NCBI RefSeq assembly: GCF_003399625.1
Contig: NZ_NBXA01000026.1
Coordinates: forward strand, 62,001 to 126,000
DNA length: 64,000 nucleotides
Direction: 5' to 3'
Source: Subtercola boreus
GTDB taxonomy: Bacteria > Actinomycetota > Actinomycetes > Actinomycetales > Microbacteriaceae
The notes beneath the pieces are model-generated. The model did no database searches. It saw only the letters and a list, made by a program, of their open reading frames with translations, and had not been told where the DNA came from. The position numbers were made by a program, and so were the translations under genes. Shown here one piece after another: positions 36,242 through 46,231 of this stretch (within the stretch, counting starts at the first letter, position 1; each line of letters opens with the position of its first letter).

Positions 36242-37366
36242 TCAGCGCGCTGCGTACGGGGCCACGACGACCTCGATGCGCTGGAACTCCTTGAGGTCGG
36301 AGTAGCCGGTGGTCGCCATCGAACGGCGGAGCGCGCCCATCAGGTTCGCTGTTCCATCGGCGACCGGAGACGGCCCGAACAGGATCTGCTCGAGCGGCGC
36401 GACGGCCCCGACATGCACGCGGTTGCCGCGCGGAAGCTGGCTGTGGTGCGCCTCAGGGCCCCAGTGGTAGCCGCCGCCCGGTGCATCCGTGGCCCGGGCG
36501 AGAGCTGTGCCGAGCATGACGGCGTCGGCGCCCACCGAGATCGCCTTGACGATGTCGCCCGAGGTTCCGAGGCCGCCGTCGGCGATGACGTGCACATAGC
36601 GCCCGCCGGATTCGTCGAGGTAGTCGCGGCGCGCCCCCGCGACATCCGCCACGGCTGTCGCCATCGGGGCGTGGATGCCCAGGGTTGCCCGCGTCGTGGA
36701 GGCCGCTCCCCCACCGAACCCGACGAGCACGCCGGCCGCACCCGTGCGCATGAGGTGAAGCGCGGCGGTGTAGGTGGCGGCGCCGCCCACGACGACGGGA
36801 ACGTCGAGGTCGTAGATGAACTTCTTGAGGTTCAGCGGCTCGACGGTCTTCGAGACGTGCTCAGCCGACACGGTCGTGCCACGGATGAAGAACAGGTCTA
36901 CACCGGCTGCGACGACGGTCTCGTAGAGCTCCTGGGTGCGCTGCGGCGAGAGCGAGCCTGCGACGGTGACTCCGGACGCCCGGATCTCGGCCAGACGGGC
37001 CGTCACCAGCTCGGGCTTGACCGGCTCAGCGTAGATCTGCTGCATGCGCACGGTGGCCGCCCCCTCGGGCAGCTCCCGGATCTCGGCGAGCAATGGCTCG
37101 GGGTTCTCGTACCGCGTCCACAGGCCCTCGAGATCGAGCACGCCGAGACCGCCGAGCCGACCCATCGCAATGGCGGTGGCGGGCGACACGACCGAGTCCA
37201 TCGGTGCGGCGAGAACGGGGATGTCGAACTGGTATGCGTCGATGCTCCACGTCGTGGAGACATCCTGCGGGTCGCGGGTGCGCCTCGACGGTACGACAGC
37301 GATGTCGTCGAACGCGTACACCCTGCGGCCTCGTTTGGACCGGCCGATTTCTCTTTCCATACTCAC
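36242..37366 (-). CDS. guaB3: GuaB3 family IMP dehydrogenase-related protein
   Basis: A 374-residue TIM-barrel protein of the IMPDH/GMP reductase family, lacking the CBS pair seen in GuaB. It opens MSMEREIGRSKRGRRVYAFD, and has DGGLGTSGDIVKAISVGADA for phosphate binding. The catalytic loop motif of GuaB, GSICTTR, reads GAASTTR here, so the nucleophilic cysteine is a serine. Actinobacterial GuaB3 proteins are widespread but their reaction is unsettled. The GTG at 37366 is chosen because TAGGCT lies 6 bases before it, implying a leaderless mRNA; the ATG two codons on is an alternative. It follows guaB by 37 bases. Confidence 0.88.
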   Translation of the reverse strand: MSMEREIGRSKRGRRVYAFDDIAVVPSRRTRDPQDVSTTWSIDAYQFDIPVLAAPMDSVVSPATAIAMGRLGGLGVLDLEGLWTRYENPEPLLAEIRELPEGAATVRMQQIYAEPVKPELVTARLAEIRASGVTVAGSLSPQRTQELYETVVAAGVDLFFIRGTTVSAEHVSKTVEPLNLKKFIYDLDVPVVVGGAATYTAALHLMRTGAAGVLVGFGGGAASTTRATLGIHAPMATAVADVAGARRDYLDESGGRYVHVIADGGLGTSGDIVKAISVGADAVMLGTALARATDAPGGGYHWGPEAHHSQLPRGNRVHVGAVAPLEQILFGPSPVADGTANLMGALRRSMATTGYSDLKEFQRIEVVVAPYAAR

Positions 37367-37372
37367 CCGCCA

Positions 37373-37378
37373 AGCCTA
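37373..37378 (-). promoter_or_regulatory. -10 element for leaderless guaB3
   Basis: The reverse strand reads TAGGCT, then 6 bases, then the GTG start. It sits in the short guaB-guaB3 gap. Confidence 0.45.
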
Positions 37379-37403
37379 CCGGTCAGCTCGACCGGCCAAT
37401 CGG

Positions 37404-38954
<1,551 letters not shown>

Positions 38955-39016
38955 CTAACGAGGCAGACTGCGTCCCTATTCCGCACGCACCCGAAACACG
39001 CATGACACAAACCGTG

Positions 39017-39022
39017 TATAAC
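39017..39022 (+). promoter_or_regulatory. -10 element of the liv operon
   Basis: TATAAC lies 65 bases before the livH start. No good -35 hexamer is visible, so an activator may be needed; that is inference. Confidence 0.4.
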
Positions 39023-39087
39023 GTAAGCTCACTTGCAACTCGCTCGCAGCGTCCAAAGATGCGCGCTCGTCCTGGAGGAATTGAAAC

Positions 39088-40485
39088 TTGACGACACTGA
39101 CCGTGCCGAAAAGGCCCGAGGGCCGCGTGAGGGTCTGGCGACTCGCTGCGATGATCATGATGGCGATCACCGCGGTGCTGCTGCTGGTGGGCCTCGGCAC
39201 CACTCCCGCCTTCGCCACCACCACCCCACCACCCACAGCGGCTGCCGCCTGTGCGACCAGCGCGACGACCGGCTGTCTCCAGGGCACCATCAAGCTGCCG
39301 AGCGGCGACCCCGCCGTCGGCATCAAGCTGGAGATCAAGGGCGGCGACCTCGACACCGTCGCGACGACCGGCTCCGACGGCAAGTGGAGCCAGGCGATCA
39401 CCGTCGCCGGGCCCTACACGATCAACCTCGACACGTCGTCGATCCCGGATGGCGCCGTGCTCGACTCGGCCGCCAAGAACCCGGCGACCGTGAACGGTGC
39501 GCTGAACAAGAACGTCGGCTTCGTGTTCAAGATCGTCGGCGGCACCACTGCCGAAGACGGCACGACGACGCAGACTCCGACGACGGATGCGTCCACAGGG
39601 GTCTCGTTCGATCGATTCCTGCAGCAGCTCGTCTCGGGCATCCGGCTCGGCCTGCTGCTCGCTCTCGCGGCGGTCGGGCTCTCGCTGATCTTCGGCACGA
39701 CGGGGCTCTCCAACTTCGCGCACGGCGAGCAGGTCACGCTCGGCGGCCTGCTGGCCTACCTCTTCGCAAACGTGCTGGGGCTGAACCTGATCCTCGCTGC
39801 GGTGATCTCGGTCGCGATCTGTGCGGCGACCGGGTACTTCCAGGACACGGCGATCTGGAAGCCCCTGCGGAGGCGCGGGCTCGGCACGACCCAGCTGATG
39901 ATCGTGACCATCGGGCTCTCGATCGCGCTGCAGTATGCGTTCCAGTACTTCCTGGGAGCATCCACGGTTCGAATCGACATGGCCAACCCCGTGACGGTCC
40001 AGCTCGGCCCGGTCGCCCTCTCCCAGCAGTCGCTCGTCTCGATGGCCATCGCCATCGTCGTGATCGCGCTGGTCGGCTTCGTGCTGGTCAAGACCCGCAT
40101 CGGCCGGGCGACGCGCGCCGTCTCCGACAACCCGTCGCTCGCGGCGGCCTCGGGCATCGACGTCGACCGCATCATCCGTCTGGTCTGGACGAGCGCCACG
40201 GCACTCGCCGGCCTCTCCGGTGTGCTGCTCGGACTGGTGCTGAATGGCGTCAACTGGCAGACCGGTCTGCAACTGCTGCTGCTCATGTTCGCTGCGATCA
40301 CCCTCGGTGGCCTCGGCACCGCATTCGGCGCTCTCGCCGGTGCCATGATCATCGGTCTCGTCGTGGAGCTCACGAACCTCGTTCTGCCGGGCGACTTCAA
40401 GTACGCCACGGCACTCGTCATCCTGATCCTCGTGCTGCTGGTCAGACCACAGGGAATCTTCGGGCGCCGAGAGCGCATCGGTTAG
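39088..40485 (+). CDS. livH: Branched-chain amino-acid ABC permease LivH with N-terminal extracytoplasmic domain
   Basis: A 465-residue protein in two parts. Residues 1-43 are a signal-like hydrophobic segment ending AFA; residues 55-150 look like a small Ig-like/carboxypeptidase-regulatory domain (LQGTIKLPSGDPAVGIKLEI, GSDGKWSQAITVAGPYTINL). Residues 175-460 are a standard LivH permease (LALAAVGLSLIFGTTGLSNFAHG, ISVAICAATGYFQDTAIWKPL, TLGGLGTAFGALAGAMIIGL). Ordinary LivH proteins have about 290-310 residues, so the first 170 residues are an addition facing outside. Translation starts at TTG with GGAGGA eight bases upstream. It is the first gene of the livHMGF operon. Confidence 0.87.
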   Translation: MTTLTVPKRPEGRVRVWRLAAMIMMAITAVLLLVGLGTTPAFATTTPPPTAAAACATSATTGCLQGTIKLPSGDPAVGIKLEIKGGDLDTVATTGSDGKWSQAITVAGPYTINLDTSSIPDGAVLDSAAKNPATVNGALNKNVGFVFKIVGGTTAEDGTTTQTPTTDASTGVSFDRFLQQLVSGIRLGLLLALAAVGLSLIFGTTGLSNFAHGEQVTLGGLLAYLFANVLGLNLILAAVISVAICAATGYFQDTAIWKPLRRRGLGTTQLMIVTIGLSIALQYAFQYFLGASTVRIDMANPVTVQLGPVALSQQSLVSMAIAIVVIALVGFVLVKTRIGRATRAVSDNPSLAAASGIDVDRIIRLVWTSATALAGLSGVLLGLVLNGVNWQTGLQLLLLMFAAITLGGLGTAFGALAGAMIIGLVVELTNLVLPGDFKYATALVILILVLLVRPQGIFGRRERIG

Positions 40486-40498
40486 AAGGGCTCGACTC

Positions 40499-41488
40499 AT
40501 GGATCAATTCCTCACCACTCTGGTCGCCATCCTCAACTCGGCGATCTCGCCCCAGACCGCGGCACTCGCGATCGCAGCCATCGGCCTGAACATCCACTTC
40601 GGCTACACAGGCCTGCTGAACTTCGGTCAGGCCGGCTTCATGCTGATCGGGGCCTACGCCTTCGCGATCTCGATCATCGGCGGCCTGCCGATCATCCTCG
40701 CCTTCCTCATCGCCCTCGTCGCTGCGGTGCTCTTCGCGCTGATCCTGGGTATCCCCACCCTGAAGCTCCGCGGCGACTACCTGGCGATCGTCACGCTCTC
40801 CGCGGCGGAGATCGTGCGGATGGTCGGGCGGTCCTCCCTGCTCACGAACATCACCGGCGGCTCGAACGGCATCACCGGCAACGAGTACCGTGGTCCCTTC
40901 ACCGATCTCTCGTTCTTCGGCGACGGCCGGATCGACTTCGGCCCGTGGAACTACGACGCGACCGGATCGAACGGCTGGTGGTTCATCGCCACGGCCTGGT
41001 TCGTGGTGGCCCTCCTCTGCCTCTTCGTCTGGGCGATCATGCGGAGCCCCTGGGGCCGCGTGCTCCGAGGCATCCGCGAAGACGAGGATGCCGTGCGTGC
41101 GCTCGGCAAGAACGTCTACAGCTACAAGATGCAGGCCCTCATCCTGGGCGGCGTCATCGGCGCCATCGCCGGCGTCGTGTACATCCTGCCGGCGTCGCTC
41201 CAGGCAGACAGCATGGGCCGGTCGATGACCTACTTCATCTTCACCGCCCTGTTGCTCGGCGGCGCAGCGACGGTCTTCGGCCCGGTGCTCGGTGCGATCG
41301 TGTTCTTCGCACTGCGCCTGCTGGTGCAGGGGCTGGCGGGCCAGTTCGTGCCCGGCACCATCATGAACGGACAGCAGACGGAACAGTTCGCCTGGATCGT
41401 CATCGGCATCACGCTGATGCTCGTCGTGATCTTCAGACCGCAAGGTATTCTCGGCAACAAGAAGGAGCTGAGCTTCGATGTCAAGTGA
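40499..41488 (+). CDS. livM: Branched-chain amino-acid ABC permease LivM
   Basis: A 329-residue integral membrane permease with 8-10 helices. Family landmarks are GLNIHFGYTGLLNFGQAGFM near the N-terminus, PTLKLRGDYLAIVTLSAAEI, the EAA-like cytoplasmic loop SPWGRVLRGIREDEDAVRALGKN that contacts the ATPase, and RPQGILGNKKE at the end. It forms a heterodimeric channel with LivH for import of leucine, isoleucine and valine, or a related amide or urea substrate. It begins 13 bases after livH and overlaps livG by 11 bases. Confidence 0.93.
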   Translation: MDQFLTTLVAILNSAISPQTAALAIAAIGLNIHFGYTGLLNFGQAGFMLIGAYAFAISIIGGLPIILAFLIALVAAVLFALILGIPTLKLRGDYLAIVTLSAAEIVRMVGRSSLLTNITGGSNGITGNEYRGPFTDLSFFGDGRIDFGPWNYDATGSNGWWFIATAWFVVALLCLFVWAIMRSPWGRVLRGIREDEDAVRALGKNVYSYKMQALILGGVIGAIAGVVYILPASLQADSMGRSMTYFIFTALLLGGAATVFGPVLGAIVFFALRLLVQGLAGQFVPGTIMNGQQTEQFAWIVIGITLMLVVIFRPQGILGNKKELSFDVK

Positions 41489-42476
41489 CGTCCCCACCAC
41501 CACATCCACCATCACGGCGGCGGGCGCGGCAGCGAAGGCGAGTGTCGCCGGTGTGCCCCACGAGCCCGGAGTGGCGAAGCCCGACGCGATCCTCACCGTC
41601 GATCACGTCACGCGCCGCTTCGGCGGCATGACCGCGGTCGACGTGCAGCACCTCGAGGTGCAGCGCGGCATCATCACCGCCCTGATCGGCCCGAACGGTG
41701 CCGGCAAGACCACCTTCTTCAACCTGATCACCGGATTCGACAAGCCGAGCTCGGCGCCGAAACTCATCGGTGGCCCCAAGGCCGGCGAGGCGGCGAAGTC
41801 GTCGTTCAACGGCAACGAGGTCGGCAACATCGGTGCCACCAAGGTGGCCAAGCAGGGCATGGTGCGAACCTTCCAGCTCACCAAGGCGCTCTCGAAGCTC
41901 ACCGTGCTCGAGAACATGCGCCTCGGGGCGAAGGACCAGCCCGGCGAGAACCTGTTCGTCGCGATGGTCAAGCCGCTCTGGGCCAAGCGGGAGGCGGAGA
42001 TCACGCTGAAGGCCGAGGATCTCCTCGCGCGCTTCAAGCTGCTCGAGAAGAAGGACGACATGGCCGGCAGCCTGTCGGGCGGCCAGAAGAAGCTGCTCGA
42101 GATGGCCCGCGCGCTCATGAGCGACCCCGTCATGATCATGCTCGACGAGCCGATGGCCGGGGTCAACCCCGCGCTCACGCAGTCCCTGCTCGGCCACATC
42201 CAGGCCCTCAGGGACGACGGGATGACCGTGCTCTTCGTCGAGCACGACATGCACATGGTGCGTCACATCTCCGACTGGGTCGTCGTCATGGCCGAGGGTC
42301 GCGTCGTCGCCGAGGGGCCCGCGGGCACCGTGATGGATGACCCCGCCGTCATCGACGCGTACCTCGGCGCACACCACAACACCGACCTCGGCGACGACTC
42401 GCTCCTGACCGACGAGGTGGCCGAAGAACTGGCGGCCGAAGTCACTGCCGAAGAGACCGCGGAGGGCAAAGCCTGA
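41478..42476 (+). CDS. livG: Branched-chain amino-acid ABC ATPase LivG
   Basis: A 332-residue ABC ATPase: Walker A GPNGAGKTT, LivG-type Q-loop segment GMVRTFQLTKALSKLTVLEN, signature LSGGQKK, Walker B VMIMLDEPMAGVNP and H-loop VEHDMHMV. Compared with classical LivG (about 255 residues) it has an N-terminal extension of about 35 residues, an insertion after the Walker A helix (SSAPKLIGGPKAGEAAKSS) and an acidic C-terminal tail (DSLLTDEVAEELAAEVTAEE). It powers the LivHM channel with LivF. The ATG overlaps livM and follows AAGGAG. Confidence 0.93.
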   Translation: MSSDVPTTTSTITAAGAAAKASVAGVPHEPGVAKPDAILTVDHVTRRFGGMTAVDVQHLEVQRGIITALIGPNGAGKTTFFNLITGFDKPSSAPKLIGGPKAGEAAKSSFNGNEVGNIGATKVAKQGMVRTFQLTKALSKLTVLENMRLGAKDQPGENLFVAMVKPLWAKREAEITLKAEDLLARFKLLEKKDDMAGSLSGGQKKLLEMARALMSDPVMIMLDEPMAGVNPALTQSLLGHIQALRDDGMTVLFVEHDMHMVRHISDWVVVMAEGRVVAEGPAGTVMDDPAVIDAYLGAHHNTDLGDDSLLTDEVAEELAAEVTAEETAEGKA

Positions 42477-42478
42477 TC

Positions 42479-43234
42479 ATGGCCGAAACGACCGAAACCC
42501 GAGTACCCGTGATGCAGGCGTCAAACCTCGTCGCCGGCTACCTGCCCGGGATCAACATCCTGAACGGCTGCAACCTCGACGTCTACCCCGGCGAGCTGAT
42601 CGGCATCATCGGCCCGAACGGCGCCGGCAAGTCGACACTGCTGAAGGCCCTCTTCGGGCTCGTGAACGTGCGTTCCGGTTCTGTGACGCTGAAGGGCGAG
42701 GACATCACCGGCCTCAAAGCCAACAAGCTCGTGCAGGCCGGCGTGGGCTTCGTGCCCCAGACGAACAACGTGTTCCCCTCGCTCACCATCGAGGAGAACC
42801 TGCAGATGGGACTGTTCCTCCGGCCGAAGATGCTGAAGGAACGCCTCGAGGCGATCTTCGACCTCTTCCCCGTGCTCGCGGATCGCCGCCAGCAGCGTGC
42901 AGGTTCGCTCTCCGGTGGTGAGCGCCAGTCGGTGGCCATGGCCCGCGCGCTGATGATGGACCCGTCCGTGCTGCTGCTCGACGAGCCCTCCGCCGGGCTC
43001 TCCCCTGTGCGCCAGGACGAGACGTTCATCCGCACCCGCCGCATCAACAAGACCGGCGTCTCGATCATCATGGTGGAGCAGAACGCCCGCCGCTGCCTGC
43101 AGATCTGCGACCGCGGCTACGTGCTCGACCAGGGCCGGAACGCCTACACCGGCACCGGCCGGGAGCTGGCCGACGACCCCAAGGTCATCGAGCTCTACCT
43201 CGGCACACTGGCCAAAGACGTGGAGAACGAGTAA
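42479..43234 (+). CDS. livF: Branched-chain amino-acid ABC ATPase LivF
   Basis: A 251-residue ABC ATPase: Walker A GPNGAGKST, signature LSGGERQ, Walker B VLLLDEPSAGLSP and H-loop VEQNARRCL, the VEQN form being typical of LivF. It begins 2 bases after the livG stop and is the last gene of the operon; a hairpin terminator follows 23 bases later. The solute-binding component is convergent at 43490-44821. Confidence 0.94.
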   Translation: MAETTETRVPVMQASNLVAGYLPGINILNGCNLDVYPGELIGIIGPNGAGKSTLLKALFGLVNVRSGSVTLKGEDITGLKANKLVQAGVGFVPQTNNVFPSLTIEENLQMGLFLRPKMLKERLEAIFDLFPVLADRRQQRAGSLSGGERQSVAMARALMMDPSVLLLDEPSAGLSPVRQDETFIRTRRINKTGVSIIMVEQNARRCLQICDRGYVLDQGRNAYTGTGRELADDPKVIELYLGTLAKDVENE

Positions 43235-43257
43235 CCCCGCTCGCCCCGCCTGCACGA

Positions 43258-43292
43258 AAGGCCCCGCCCCGGTCATCCGGTGGCGGGGCCTT
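43258..43292 (+). terminator. Hairpin terminator after the liv operon
   Basis: AAGGCCCCGCC (43258-43268) pairs with GGCGGGGCCTT (43282-43292), and an inner CCGG/CCGG pair extends the stem. It lies 23 bases past the livF stop. Confidence 0.85.
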
Positions 43293-43317
43293 CTGCGTCC
43301 CCCAGCGATCCTGCGCA

Positions 43318-43377
43318 ATCGAGTGGGCAGAAAGGTCCCTGAGACAGGGATATTGGGGACCCTTCTGCCCACTCGAT
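43318..43377. repeat. 60-bp near-perfect inverted repeat
   Basis: Arms of 22 bases (43318-43339 and 43356-43377) match at 21 positions and flank a 16-base spacer that itself holds a short CCCTGAGACAGGG hairpin. It stands between the terminators of the liv operon and of the convergent binding-protein gene and codes for nothing visible. It could be a third terminator, a small palindromic repeat element or a protein-binding site. Confidence 0.7.
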
Positions 43378-43432
43378 CGAAGGGGAGGTGCAAGGGGGCG
43401 GGGGGCGAGGGCAGGGGGCCGGGCGGGCACGA

Positions 43433-43470
43433 AGAAGCCCCCCGACCGGCGAACCGGGCGGGGGGCTTCT
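43433..43470 (-). terminator. Hairpin terminator after the amino-acid binding protein gene
   Basis: AGAAGCCCCCCG (43433-43444) pairs with CGGGGGGCTTCT (43459-43470); the 14-base centre contains a further GGTTCGCC-type hairpin. It begins 20 bases past the stop. Confidence 0.8.
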
Positions 43471-43489
43471 GGGGAGCGGTCAGAGATCC

Positions 43490-44821
43490 TTAGTAGGAGG
43501 TCTGTCCCTCGATCGCCGTCTGGAACGTGTACGTGTTGTCGGCGTTGTACTTGTAGATGCCGATGTACGCGCTGGAGGGCTCGTTCTTCTCGTTGAACGG
43601 GCCGATACCCGACTGTCCGGTGTACTGGATGTCGGTACCGGCGGAGACCAGCGGCGCGCACTCCTTGTACGAGGCGCACTTGGTGCCACCCTTCGCACCG
43701 GAGACGGCTGCCAGTTCCTTGTTCAGGTCGGCGGAGACGTTCGACTTGGCCTTCAGCGCTGCGAGAGCGGTGAGGGTGGTCGCGTCGTAGGCCTCAGGAG
43801 CGTAGGAGAAGTCCTTGAGGTCTGCGTTCTCCGCGCCCTTGTACCAGCTGACCAGCGACGCCTTGAAGTCGGCGTTCGCGTTTGCGCCCGGGATCGTGCC
43901 CTGGGCGTTCTCCAGCGTTCCGGCCTGGAAGTCCTTGCTGTAGTCGGCAGTGTTGCCGTCAGACAGGTAGGTCTTCGGCATCGTCCAGCCCTGGGCGACG
44001 AGCTCGGGGATGATCGACTTGGTCTCGTCGAAGGCGAGGATGACGATCGCGTCGGGCTTGGCGGCGAGCGCCGCGGTCACCTCAGCCGAGAACGTGGTCT
44101 GGCCGGGAGGGAACTCCTGGCCGGCACCCTTGGCACCGTAGACGACGGTGCCGCCCGAGGACTCGATCGAGGCCTGGGTGAAGTCGCGGAGACCGGTTCC
44201 GTAGGAGTCGTTGAAGACGAGGAACGCGACCTTCGAGTTGCCGTCACCCGTGATGAGCGAACCGAGCGCGGAGCCCTGTACCGAGTCCGGCGGTGCGGTG
44301 CGGTAGTAGAACGGACCGTAGCCACTGAGCTTCGCCGACGTGTTGGCCGGGGAGATCTCGGTGATGTTCGCCGAGGCGAACGAGTCGACGACGTTCAGCG
44401 AGACGCTCGAGGAAGCGGCGCCGATGGCGACCGAGACCTTCGCAGCGATCAGCTTCTGGGCGCTGGCGGTCGAGACGCTGAGGTCGGTCGAGTCACCCGA
44501 GTCCGCAGCGAGCACGCAGGCCTGCTTGCCGTCGACTCCGCCAGCAGCGTTGATGTCGGAGACGGCCAGGCCGACACCCGCCTGCTCCGGCGGGTTGAGG
44601 TACGCGAGGCTGCCCGTGACGGGGAGGATCGTACCGACCACGAGGTTGTTCGCGGTCGTGGCGTCGCTCGCGCAGTCCGCCGACGTCGCCGAAGCTGTCG
44701 AGGAAGCGGAGGAGGTCGAAGTAGTAGTGCTGCCACCGGAGGCACAGCCGGAGAGCATGACGGCGATGATGCCAGCTCCAGCCAGAATGGACGTCCGGAG
44801 GGCATACTTGGATTTGATCAT
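43490..44821 (-). CDS. livK: Branched-chain amino-acid ABC substrate-binding lipoprotein
   Basis: A 443-residue periplasmic-binding-protein-fold lipoprotein (LivJ/K family) that delivers substrate to LivHMGF. The lipobox is VMLSGC with the acylated Cys26, followed by a Ser/Thr-rich tether. Then come the two-lobe features GTILPVTGSLAYLNPPEQAG, GVDGKQACVLAADSGDSTDL, AFLVFNDSYGTGL and YDATTLTALAALKAKS. The ATG at 44821 is favoured because AAAGGG lies 9 bases upstream; ATG at 44839 is an alternative. It is convergent with livF and has its own promoter region holding a palindrome at 44887-44901. Exact ligand is not known. Confidence 0.93.
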   Translation of the reverse strand: MIKSKYALRTSILAGAGIIAVMLSGCASGGSTTTSTSSASSTASATSADCASDATTANNLVVGTILPVTGSLAYLNPPEQAGVGLAVSDINAAGGVDGKQACVLAADSGDSTDLSVSTASAQKLIAAKVSVAIGAASSSVSLNVVDSFASANITEISPANTSAKLSGYGPFYYRTAPPDSVQGSALGSLITGDGNSKVAFLVFNDSYGTGLRDFTQASIESSGGTVVYGAKGAGQEFPPGQTTFSAEVTAALAAKPDAIVILAFDETKSIIPELVAQGWTMPKTYLSDGNTADYSKDFQAGTLENAQGTIPGANANADFKASLVSWYKGAENADLKDFSYAPEAYDATTLTALAALKAKSNVSADLNKELAAVSGAKGGTKCASYKECAPLVSAGTDIQYTGQSGIGPFNEKNEPSSAYIGIYKYNADNTYTFQTAIEGQTSY

Positions 44822-44886
44822 CCTGTTGAACCCTTTCATAGTGCTCGCGAGTCTGGAGCCCCCACAGCGACGGCCCCTCGCGTTCA

Positions 44887-44901
44887 TTAGGTACAACCTA
44901 A
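44887..44901. promoter_or_regulatory. Palindromic operator candidate upstream of the binding-protein gene
   Basis: TTAGGT-ACA-ACCTAA is a perfect 6-bp inverted repeat in a locally AT-rich stretch, about 65 bases before the ATG at 44821 and next to the rarD stop. The position fits a regulator site over the promoter; the regulator is unknown. Confidence 0.4.
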
Positions 44902-44906
44902 GGTCG

Positions 44907-45866
44907 TTATGTTTCGAGGATGTTTTCTGAACGTGCCGTGGGGATATCGTTAGCAATTCGTAACCGGGAAGCGCGGCTCGCGCGGATGAGGTCGACGGTC
45001 AGCACCAGCAGTGCGAGCCACACGATCCCGAACCCCGCCAGTCGCTCGGGCGGCATCGGTTCCCCGAGGATGAACACCCCGGTCAACAGCTGCATGATGG
45101 GGGTCAGGTACTGCACGAACCCCATGTGCACGAGCGACAGCCTCTTTGCAGCCGAGGCGAACAGCAGCAGCGGGATCGCGGTCACCGCGCCGGCTGCGAC
45201 GAGCCCGACCGTGTGCCAGCCGCTCCCCTGCCCGAAGGTGATCCCGGTCGTCGTCCCCACGACGGCGAGTTGGATGACCATCAGAGGCGCGAGCCACAAC
45301 GACTCGAGCGTCAGACCGTTCACCGCGTCGATGCGGGGCCCGACCTGCTTCTTGACCAGGCCGTACAGCCCGAACGAGAACGCGATGATGAGCGAGATCC
45401 ACGGCACAGCGCCGTACCCGATGGAGATCACCAGCACCGCGATGGCGCTGATGCCGAGCGACACCCACTGAAGCGGCCGGAGCCGCTCGCGGAGGAAGAA
45501 GACGCCGAGCAGGATCGTGACGATCGGATTGATGAAGTAGCCGAGCGACGACTCGACGATCTGGCCGCCCGTCGCGGCGATCACGAAGGTCTGCCAGTTG
45601 ATGTAGATCAGCACTCCGGCCAGACCCATCACGAGCACGAGCCGGGGCTGCCGGAAGACGGCGAAGAACTGGCGCCAGCGGCGGAGGGCGACGATGACCA
45701 GCAGGCAGAAGACCAGCGAGAAGAGCACCCGCCACGCCACGATCTCGAAGGGCCCCGTGGGTGCCAGCAGAACGAAGTAGATGGGAAGAAGGCCCCACAG
45801 GAGGTACGCGCCGAGGGCATAGAAAAGCCCGGACCGTGTCGGCCCGGGCTTCTCTGAAGAACTCAC
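44907..45866 (-). CDS. rarD: EamA/RarD-type transporter
   Basis: A 319-residue membrane protein with ten hydrophobic helices of the drug/metabolite transporter superfamily, RarD branch: GLFYALGAYLLWGLLPIYF at the start, IYINWQTFVIAATGGQIVESSLGYFINP in the middle, and FVQYLTPIMQLLTGVF with LAGFGIVWLALLVL near the end. Substrate is unproven, although RarD was first linked to chloramphenicol sensitivity. The GTG start shares a base with the groES stop (TAGTG), so it is co-transcribed and probably translated by re-initiation after groES. Confidence 0.9.
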   Translation of the reverse strand: MSSSEKPGPTRSGLFYALGAYLLWGLLPIYFVLLAPTGPFEIVAWRVLFSLVFCLLVIVALRRWRQFFAVFRQPRLVLVMGLAGVLIYINWQTFVIAATGGQIVESSLGYFINPIVTILLGVFFLRERLRPLQWVSLGISAIAVLVISIGYGAVPWISLIIAFSFGLYGLVKKQVGPRIDAVNGLTLESLWLAPLMVIQLAVVGTTTGITFGQGSGWHTVGLVAAGAVTAIPLLLFASAAKRLSLVHMGFVQYLTPIMQLLTGVFILGEPMPPERLAGFGIVWLALLVLTVDLIRASRASRLRIANDIPTARSENILET

Positions 45867-46162
45867 TATCGAACGATAACAGCCAGAACGTCGCGAGCTG
45901 AGAGCACGAGGTACTCTTCGCCGTTGTACTTGACCTCGGTTCCGCCGTACTTGGAGTACAGGACCTTGTCGCCGACGCTCACATCGAGGGGAACGCGGTT
46001 TCCGTTGTCGTCGATGCGGCCGGGGCCGACAGCTTCGACGACGCCCTCCTGCGGCTTCTCTTTGGCCGTGTCAGGAATGACGAGACCCGACGCAGTGGTC
46101 GTCTCGGCTTCGACCTGCTTGATAACGATGCGATCCTCGAGCGGCTTGATGGAGACCGACAC
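45866..46162 (-). CDS. groES: Co-chaperonin GroES
   Basis: The 98-residue lid of the GroEL chaperonin. It shows [18 protein letters not shown], the mobile loop [39 protein letters not shown] and [21 protein letters not shown]. The GTG at 46162 gives the standard N-terminus. Two CIRCE operators lie upstream, one over the -35 box and one at the transcription start, so HrcA repression relieved by heat shock is predicted. No groEL follows; the next gene is rarD, so the chaperonin must be encoded elsewhere. Confidence 0.97.
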   Translation of the reverse strand: MSVSIKPLEDRIVIKQVEAETTTASGLVIPDTAKEKPQEGVVEAVGPGRIDDNGNRVPLDVSVGDKVLYSKYGGTEVKYNGEEYLVLSARDVLAVIVR

Positions 46163-46200
46163 AGTTGACCTCTTCTTTCTTCGATTCAAAAGTCATGTTT

Positions 46201-46227
46201 TTGGCACACTCACACTGAGAGTGCTAA
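46201..46227 (-). promoter_or_regulatory. CIRCE element 1 (HrcA operator) near the groES start site
   Basis: The reverse strand reads TTAGCACTC, nine bases, then GTGTGCCAA. The first arm is perfect against the CIRCE consensus and the second matches 7 of 9. It lies just downstream of the -10 box. Confidence 0.75.
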
Positions 46228-46231
46228 CTCC

